From: Prevotella sp. UBA4217
GTDB lineage: Bacteria > Bacteroidota > Bacteroidia > Bacteroidales > Bacteroidaceae
DNA: 64,000 nt
Assembly: GCA_002379425.1 (NCBI GenBank)
Contig: DFTH01000012.1
Span: forward strand, 175,623 to 239,622
Direction of reading: 5' to 3'
Of the stretch, positions 59,574 to 64,000 are shown in pieces (the first letter of the stretch is position 1; the number at the start of each line of letters is the position of its first letter). The position numbers and the translations under genes were made by a program. Under the pieces are notes generated by a model that was not told the DNA's origin, searched no databases, and saw nothing but the letters and a program-made list of their open reading frames with translations.

Positions 59574-60322
59574 TTCCTCACGAGCCCCTCGAGTTTGTCG
59601 AGTTCCAGCATGTTCGCAGCGTCGCTCAGCCCCTTGTCCGGGTCGGGATGCACCTCGAAGAAATAGCCTGTGGCCCCGAAGGCCTTGGCGGCGAGGGCCA
59701 TCTGCGGCACGAAGCGGCGGTCGCCCCCCGTCTTGCCGTCGCTGCCACCTGGGCGCTGCACACTGTGGGTACAGTCCATGATCACCGTCGGCACGATCTC
59801 CAGCATATCGGGGATATTGCGGAAATCGACCACGAGGTTGTTGTAGCCTAGCATATTGCCGCGCTCCGTCAGCCACACGTCCGTGGCACCAGCGTCGCGC
59901 GCCTTCTCCACGGGGTAGCGCATGTCCTTGCCGCTGAGGAACTGTGCCTTCTTGATGTTCACCGTGCGCCCCGTCCTGGCGGCCGCGATGAGCAGGTCGG
60001 TCTGTCGGCAGAGGAAGGCGGGGATCTGGATCACGTCGCACACCTCGCCCACGGGGGCTGCCTGCTGGCTCTCGTGGATATCTGTCAGGAGACGCAGGCC
60101 GTATCTCGACTTGACGTCGGCCAGCATCTGCAGCCCGCGCTCCAGTCCGGGCCCCCTGAAGGAGCGGATGGAGGTGCGGTTGGCCTTGTCGAACGAGGCC
60201 TTGAAGATAATGTCGGTACCGTACTTCTCGTTGATTTCCACCAACTTACGCGCCACGGTGTCGAGCAGTTCTGCTGACTCGATGACGCACGGACCTGCTA
60301 TGATGGTCGTCTTATTATTCAT
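59555..60322 (-). CDS. kdsA: 3-deoxy-8-phosphooctulonate synthase
   Basis: A 255-residue TIM-barrel enzyme condensing arabinose 5-phosphate with phosphoenolpyruvate to Kdo 8-phosphate. AGPCVIES at the N-terminus, FKASFDKANRTSI (PEP site), FLCRQTDLL and DCTHSVQRPGG are family hallmarks; Asn in KKAQFLSGKD marks whether the metal-dependent or independent form is present, which I cannot settle. It has a very good promoter and leads a five-gene operon. Confidence 0.97.
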   Translation of the reverse strand: MNNKTTIIAGPCVIESAELLDTVARKLVEINEKYGTDIIFKASFDKANRTSIRSFRGPGLERGLQMLADVKSRYGLRLLTDIHESQQAAPVGEVCDVIQIPAFLCRQTDLLIAAARTGRTVNIKKAQFLSGKDMRYPVEKARDAGATDVWLTERGNMLGYNNLVVDFRNIPDMLEIVPTVIMDCTHSVQRPGGSDGKTGGDRRFVPQMALAAKAFGATGYFFEVHPDPDKGLSDAANMLELDKLEGLVRKLIVES

Positions 60323-60332
60323 ATTTTGCCCG

Positions 60333-60364
60333 CAAATATAAACATTTTATCTCTAACAGCCAAA
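60333..60364 (-). promoter_or_regulatory. Promoter of the kdsA operon
   Basis: -33 TTTG at 60361-60364, a 20-base spacer and -7 TATATTTG at 60333-60340 on the minus strand. It is the only clear promoter upstream of kdsA, kdsD, the regulator, cls-like and acyltransferase genes. Confidence 0.88.
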
Positions 60365-60380
60365 TATTCGGTAGATTTTT

Positions 60381-60473
60381 TCAATTTTTGATGCTTCACA
60401 TCGAGCCTGCTCACGCTCGGCATAGCCCATGCAAGCATGGCTCTGCTCTCGCTTAATCGCAGCCTTCAATTCT
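60381..60473. repeat. Dispersed triple-hairpin element, copy 2
   Basis: About 90 bases differing from 25355-25446 at only two positions in the core. It holds the same inverted repeats (CCATGC-AA-GCATGG and others), lies between kdsA's promoter and the octamer array after the MscS-type gene. Confidence 0.9.
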
Positions 60474-60513
60474 TCAATCGTTCAATTCTTCAATCCTTCA
60501 ATTCTTCAATCCT
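60466..60513 (-). repeat. Octamer array AGRATTGA x6 starting at the MscS-type stop codon
   Basis: Six 8-base units (AGGATTGA, AGAATTGA, AGGATTGA, AGAATTGA, ACGATTGA, AGAATTGA) on the minus strand. The first contains the GAT TGA end of the channel gene; the last leads into the dispersed element. Confidence 0.93.
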
Positions 60514-62854
60514 TTATCAGATGAACATCCCTCTGTGGGAACGGGATCGAGATGCCGTGGGCGTTGAGCGTGTCATAGACGCACTTCAGCACGTCGCTCA
60601 CCACGTATGACTTCTTGGGCGCATCCGCCCAGACGAACAGTTTGAAGTTCACGCTCGAGTCGCCCATCTCCGAACAGACGCACTTCACGCGCTTCTTGTG
60701 GTCCATCCACTGGTGGCGCATATTGTTCAGCGCCTCCTCCACGAGTTCCGTCACTTGCCTCAGGTCCGACCCGTAGGCCACGCCGAAGGGCACGACGGCC
60801 AGCACGTAGCCGTGGTTGCGCGTCAGGTTCTTGTAGTTCTTCGTGAACAGTTGGGCGTTCTGGAAGGTGATCACCTCGCCGTAGAGCGACTCCACGACCG
60901 TCGAGGTGTAGTTGATCGACATCACCTTGCCCATCCTGCCATCCACCTCTATCCAGTCGCCCACCTTGATGCGGCCGGCCATCAGTGAGGCTCCGTAGTA
61001 GATGTTCTCGATGATGTCCTTCGAGGCGAAACCGATACCTGTGGAGAGTCCGCCGGAGATGGCCACGAGCCAGGCGACGCTGATATGGAGGATGGAGAGC
61101 GAGAGCATCAGCCACACGCCCCACACGAACACCTGGATCACGTTCTTGCCCATCACCTCTTTCGACGCGGCTGTCGTGGGGTCGCTGATCTCGTAGTGCA
61201 TCTTCAGCAGGGCGAGTATCGTACGTGCGACCCAGCGGAACAGGAACCACAGGGATACCACCATCGCCAGTTTCAGGATCGACACCTGCAGGTTCTCCAT
61301 GTTGATGAACGGGTATCTGAAGATCTTCCAGCACAGGTCGTTCAGGTTGAACACGCTCGCTGCCCAGTAGATGCTTAGCATGATGGAACAGACACTCAGC
61401 ACGGGCATCACCACGTGCTCCACGAAGTTGTAGGCCCAGGTCTGAGTGACAGGCTTCTCCGCAAATCGCTTCTTCTCAGCATACAGTTCCAGGTAGAGAC
61501 TGATGCAGGTGATGGTGAGGATACAGGTGAGTTGCATGATCCACCAGATGAGCAGTTGCACGGCCAACAGGGTGTAGCCTGCCCATGAGCAGATGACGGA
61601 GGCGATGAACACCGTCTGCGACACGTAGGTATAGAACATGTCGGAGCGGGGGATGTTCTGGTTGTGCTTCTTGATCACCCACCACTGCCATAATGCACAG
61701 AGCAACATGATCGGGGGCAGACTGAAGTTCACCAATTCGTTGGGAATCAGGATGATGCGGAACCCGATAACGATGAAGCCGATGGCGATTAGCGGGGCGT
61801 AGATATACAGGGCACTCTTGATCTGGTCGCCCTTGACGCGCAGGAGCAGCGAGATCAGGATCACGCCCAGCAGCCACGCATATTCCACCAGCAGCGAGGA
61901 GGCCATCTGCAGGAAGTCCTGCGTCGCATTGTTCATGAGCACCCCCTGGATGATGGCGAACGTGATCGTCGTGGTGGCCATGATGATGATCGACTGCTTC
62001 TTACGGAACTCCTCTGTCTTGAAGCGTTTCGGCAACAGGAAACGGAAGAATATCTGGTTCAGCACGACGGCCACGATGACGAAGATGATGATGGCGATGA
62101 ACATGCCGAAGACAAACGCCGAACTCCATTGCGAGAGATTCTTCGTGAGGGCATCGTCGGCGATGTAGTATTTCTTCTTGACAGCCTCCGTCATCGACTT
62201 CCAGCGGCGGTCGAAGTGCTGCAGCAGGGTGGGGTAACTCTCCCCGCCGTTGATGAAGATGCTCTGCTGGATGTCCGTATAGCGCTTCTGGGCGTAGTCG
62301 TTCATCTCGCTCAACCTGCGCTCGGCACGCTGGTAGAGGTGGATGTTGCGCTTCAACTGGTGCTCGCTCTCACCCAGTTCCTTACGGATATTCTTGGCCA
62401 GCACCAGACAGGTGTCGCGACGACTGCTACCGTAGGGCGTGGTCATCATGTCGGGCAGGCTTTCCAGACGGTTGATCAGACTGTCGTAGCGGGCGATGTC
62501 GGCCTGGTTCTTCTCCAGGAAGGTCGTGAAGGGCAGTTGGTTCCTGTGGAACTCATGGTACTGGTTGGTGGCCTCACGACAGGCGTAGGTCAGGTCGAAT
62601 ACGTTTTCCTGCTTCTGCGAGTAGAGCATCAGGGCGTTCTGGTCGGCCAGTTTCAGCGTGTGCAACAATTGCTTGATGAGTTCCTTCGTGCGCTCCCTCC
62701 TGACGGCCGAGCGCACTGTCAGTTCATTGTTGTATTGCTCCAGTTCCGCCTGCAGGAAGGTGAGCGTCTGCTCCAGGTCCTTCTCCTTGAGCACGGCTCC
62801 AGCCTCGACGGTCATCCCTATCAGGAGGATGATAATGTACGCGATTCTTTTCAT
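60506..62854 (-). CDS. MscS-family mechanosensitive channel with large N-terminal region
   Basis: A 782-residue protein: signal peptide, a periplasmic coiled-coil region (residues about 20-240), about ten membrane helices and a C-terminal MscS pore and beta domain (STGIGFASKDIIENIYYGASLMAGRIKVGDWIEVDG, in part, about 620-660). The size resembles MscK/MscM-type channels rather than short MscS. It should open on osmotic downshock. A -7 element (62881-62888) lies upstream. The stop codon starts an octamer array. Confidence 0.9.
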   Translation of the reverse strand: MKRIAYIIILLIGMTVEAGAVLKEKDLEQTLTFLQAELEQYNNELTVRSAVRRERTKELIKQLLHTLKLADQNALMLYSQKQENVFDLTYACREATNQYHEFHRNQLPFTTFLEKNQADIARYDSLINRLESLPDMMTTPYGSSRRDTCLVLAKNIRKELGESEHQLKRNIHLYQRAERRLSEMNDYAQKRYTDIQQSIFINGGESYPTLLQHFDRRWKSMTEAVKKKYYIADDALTKNLSQWSSAFVFGMFIAIIIFVIVAVVLNQIFFRFLLPKRFKTEEFRKKQSIIIMATTTITFAIIQGVLMNNATQDFLQMASSLLVEYAWLLGVILISLLLRVKGDQIKSALYIYAPLIAIGFIVIGFRIILIPNELVNFSLPPIMLLCALWQWWVIKKHNQNIPRSDMFYTYVSQTVFIASVICSWAGYTLLAVQLLIWWIMQLTCILTITCISLYLELYAEKKRFAEKPVTQTWAYNFVEHVVMPVLSVCSIMLSIYWAASVFNLNDLCWKIFRYPFINMENLQVSILKLAMVVSLWFLFRWVARTILALLKMHYEISDPTTAASKEVMGKNVIQVFVWGVWLMLSLSILHISVAWLVAISGGLSTGIGFASKDIIENIYYGASLMAGRIKVGDWIEVDGRMGKVMSINYTSTVVESLYGEVITFQNAQLFTKNYKNLTRNHGYVLAVVPFGVAYGSDLRQVTELVEEALNNMRHQWMDHKKRVKCVCSEMGDSSVNFKLFVWADAPKKSYVVSDVLKCVYDTLNAHGISIPFPQRDVHLIKD

Positions 62855-62880
62855 GAGTGCTGATGTTGTTTTTTCTGTTG

Positions 62881-62888
62881 CAAAGGTA
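62881..62888 (-). promoter_or_regulatory. -7 element of the MscS-type gene
   Basis: TACCTTTG at 62881-62888 on the minus strand, 27 bases before the ATG; a CTTG lies 22 bases upstream, a suboptimal -33. Confidence 0.65.
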
Positions 62889-62929
62889 CGAAAAAAATCC
62901 CATAATCCCGCAAGTTTTTCGCTATTATT

Positions 62930-62961
62930 CTTGCTTGTTAATTAAATTTTTGCTACTTTTG
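62930..62961 (+). promoter_or_regulatory. Promoter of the GlcNAc-kinase-like gene
   Basis: -33 CTTG at 62930-62933 (3 of 4), 20-base spacer, -7 TACTTTTG at 62954-62961. Confidence 0.78.
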
Positions 62962-62989
62962 CATCCAGAAAAACAAATCAGTTAGGTTT

Positions 62990-63898
62990 ATGGAAAAAAG
63001 GAACATATTGATTGCCGACAGCGGCAGCACCAAGACCGACTGGGCCATCCTGACCAGTGCGCCACAGCCGGTTGTCCTCAACACCCAGGGCATCAACCCC
63101 GTCCACCAGTCGCGCGAGGAGGTGGTCAGCATCATCCGCGACGAGTTCCTGGGGTCGATGGCCTCCAACCCCGACGTGCAGCGGCTGCGCAGTGCCTCCG
63201 TGCTGACGCCCGACTTCCCCGATGCTGTATATTTTTATGGTAGTGGCGTGCGCCCCGAGATGGAGACGATGATGGTGGCGCTGCTCAGGGAGATCTTCCA
63301 CACGACGGAGGTCGTCGAGGCCCACAGCGACCTGCTGGGTGCCGCCCGTGCCCTCTGCGGCCGCCAGGAGGGCATCGCCTGTATCCTGGGCACGGGAGCC
63401 AACTCCTGTCTCTACGACGGGAAGAGCATCGCACAGCACACTCCCGCCCTGGGCTATATCCTCGGCGACGAGGGCAGCGGTGCCGTGCTCGGCAAGCGCT
63501 TCCTGCACGACCTCTATGGGGGCATTTTGTCAAAAGAAATCAAGGATGAGTTTGAGCACGCGCTGAAACTCTCCCTGCCTGAGATTATCAACCGCGTGTA
63601 TCGCAAGCCGCTGGCCAACCGCTTCCTCGCCTCCCTGTCGGAGTTTATCGGACAGCATATCGAGGACCAGGGCGTGCGCGACGTGGTGGTCAGCAACTTC
63701 TCCGACTTCCTCAGTTATCATGTCGCCCCATACGGGCGCCGCGACCTGCCCGTATCGTTCATCGGCAGCGTGGCGTTCTTCTTCCAGGACCAACTCCGTG
63801 AGGCGGCCGCTGCCCAGAACTATAGGGTGGGGGCGATACTGAAGACGCCCCTCGCAGGCCTGATCCGCTATCACCAGGAGGCACTTATCAGAAAATAA
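62990..63898 (+). CDS. N-acetylglucosamine kinase-like protein (BadF/BadG family)
   Basis: A 302-residue ASKHA-fold kinase. The phosphate-1 loop is LIADSGSTKTDWAIL, the phosphate-2 loop is CILGTGANSCLYDG and the adenosine loop region is GYILGDEGSGAVLGKR. This pattern fits N-acetylglucosamine kinases of the BadF/BadG/BcrA/BcrD superfamily used in amino-sugar or peptidoglycan recycling. Substrate is inferred from family only. Its TAA stop lies inside a terminator stem. Confidence 0.86.
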   Translation: MEKRNILIADSGSTKTDWAILTSAPQPVVLNTQGINPVHQSREEVVSIIRDEFLGSMASNPDVQRLRSASVLTPDFPDAVYFYGSGVRPEMETMMVALLREIFHTTEVVEAHSDLLGAARALCGRQEGIACILGTGANSCLYDGKSIAQHTPALGYILGDEGSGAVLGKRFLHDLYGGILSKEIKDEFEHALKLSLPEIINRVYRKPLANRFLASLSEFIGQHIEDQGVRDVVVSNFSDFLSYHVAPYGRRDLPVSFIGSVAFFFQDQLREAAAAQNYRVGAILKTPLAGLIRYHQEALIRK

Positions 63899-63913
63899 GT
63901 GCCTCTTATTTTT
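63878..63913 (+). terminator. Terminator overlapping the kinase stop codon
   Basis: An 11-bp stem GAGGCACTTAT / ATAAGTGCCTC (63878-63888 with 63895-63905) and TTATTTTT. The TAA stop (63896-63898) lies in the 3' arm. Confidence 0.85.
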
Positions 63914-64000
63914 CGTAGAGAGCCACTTATTCTCCAATACTCGGCGCTTATCGTGCATATATATACATTATTATGCACTGTCTTAGCCTGAAATAGGTTG
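63899..64000. other. Window-end intergenic region, possible third copy of the dispersed repeat
   Basis: Three imperfect units of about 20 bases (GTGCCTCTTATTTTTCG, GAGAGCCACTTATTCTCC, CTCGGCGCTTATCGTGC) are followed by GTGCATATATATACATT, an order like that of copies A and B. The window ends before the inverted repeat would appear. The first unit overlaps the terminator, so the likeness may be chance. Confidence 0.35.

Noticed and set aside
1..64000. tRNA, rRNA or tmRNA genes
   Set aside because: I looked in the intergenic spaces and saw no cloverleaf-like arrangement or rRNA sequence; a covariance-model scan would settle this.

Overview
The window looks like chromosome of a Bacteroidales bacterium, most likely a Prevotellaceae member (Prevotella/Segatella type). 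Support seen directly: promoters of the Bacteroidetes pattern TTTG-N20-TAnnTTTG upstream of many genes, TTG starts, Bacteroidetes-restricted families (DUF4924, DUF5686, DUF2023, OadG with a lamin-tail domain), a trpB-E-G-D gene order, and the MutA/MutB plus Na+-pumping decarboxylase genes of propionate producers. There is no rRNA, tRNA, CRISPR array, prophage or intact insertion sequence in the window. Genus is inference.

Layout. 1-3600 (minus): trp operon (trpB, trpE, trpG, start of trpD) behind a complete attenuator with a three-Trp leader peptide. 3574-15711: a hotdog thioesterase, a convergent ROK glucokinase, then a long plus-strand run (LysE exporter, DUF4924, rfbD, prfC, DUF5686 outer-membrane protein, Sua5, ClC channel, fmt, a 37-residue ORF, rpe). 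15698-20422: ECF sigma factor, rfbA, an unrecognised 205-residue protein, a coiled-coil protein, zapA and rny. 20423-21500 is a small graveyard: umuC remnant, one copy of a dispersed repeat, DUF2023 remnant next to the flavodoxin gene. 22163-23551 is a C1 aminopeptidase.

23514-34169 is the most unusual part. A minus-strand run encodes porin, imelysin lipoprotein, di-heme oxidoreductase lipoprotein, second porin, mono-heme cytochrome c lipoprotein, Rid-family protein and a CcsA-type periplasmic domain. Divergent from it is a regulator that fuses a YtfE/ScdA-type di-iron domain to a LuxR DNA-binding domain. A second LuxR protein with a sister DNA-binding domain faces it and is coupled to an RsbW-like kinase and a STAS protein. 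A 12-base motif at the -33 element is identical in the porin and flavodoxin promoters, and its core also lies at the regulator promoter. I infer an iron, oxygen or NO responsive envelope regulon.

34260-43965: YidE-type transporter, OadG, biotin carrier and OadB on the minus strand, divergent from mutA, mutB and an FAD oxidoreductase: the end of the succinate-to-propionate route, lacking the carboxyltransferase alpha subunit here. 43982-52418: AAA+ ATPase, second copy of the dispersed repeat, pgk, queC, radA, a substrate-binding lipoprotein and a TPR protein. 52378-60322: one minus-strand operon kdsA, kdsD, a propeller-type hybrid regulator that has lost its kinase and its phospho-acceptor, a cardiolipin synthase and an acyltransferase. 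60506-63898: MscS-type channel and a GlcNAc-kinase-like protein.

Short-period repeats, often starting at a gene's stop codon, and two dispersed palindromic elements are scattered through the intergenic spaces.
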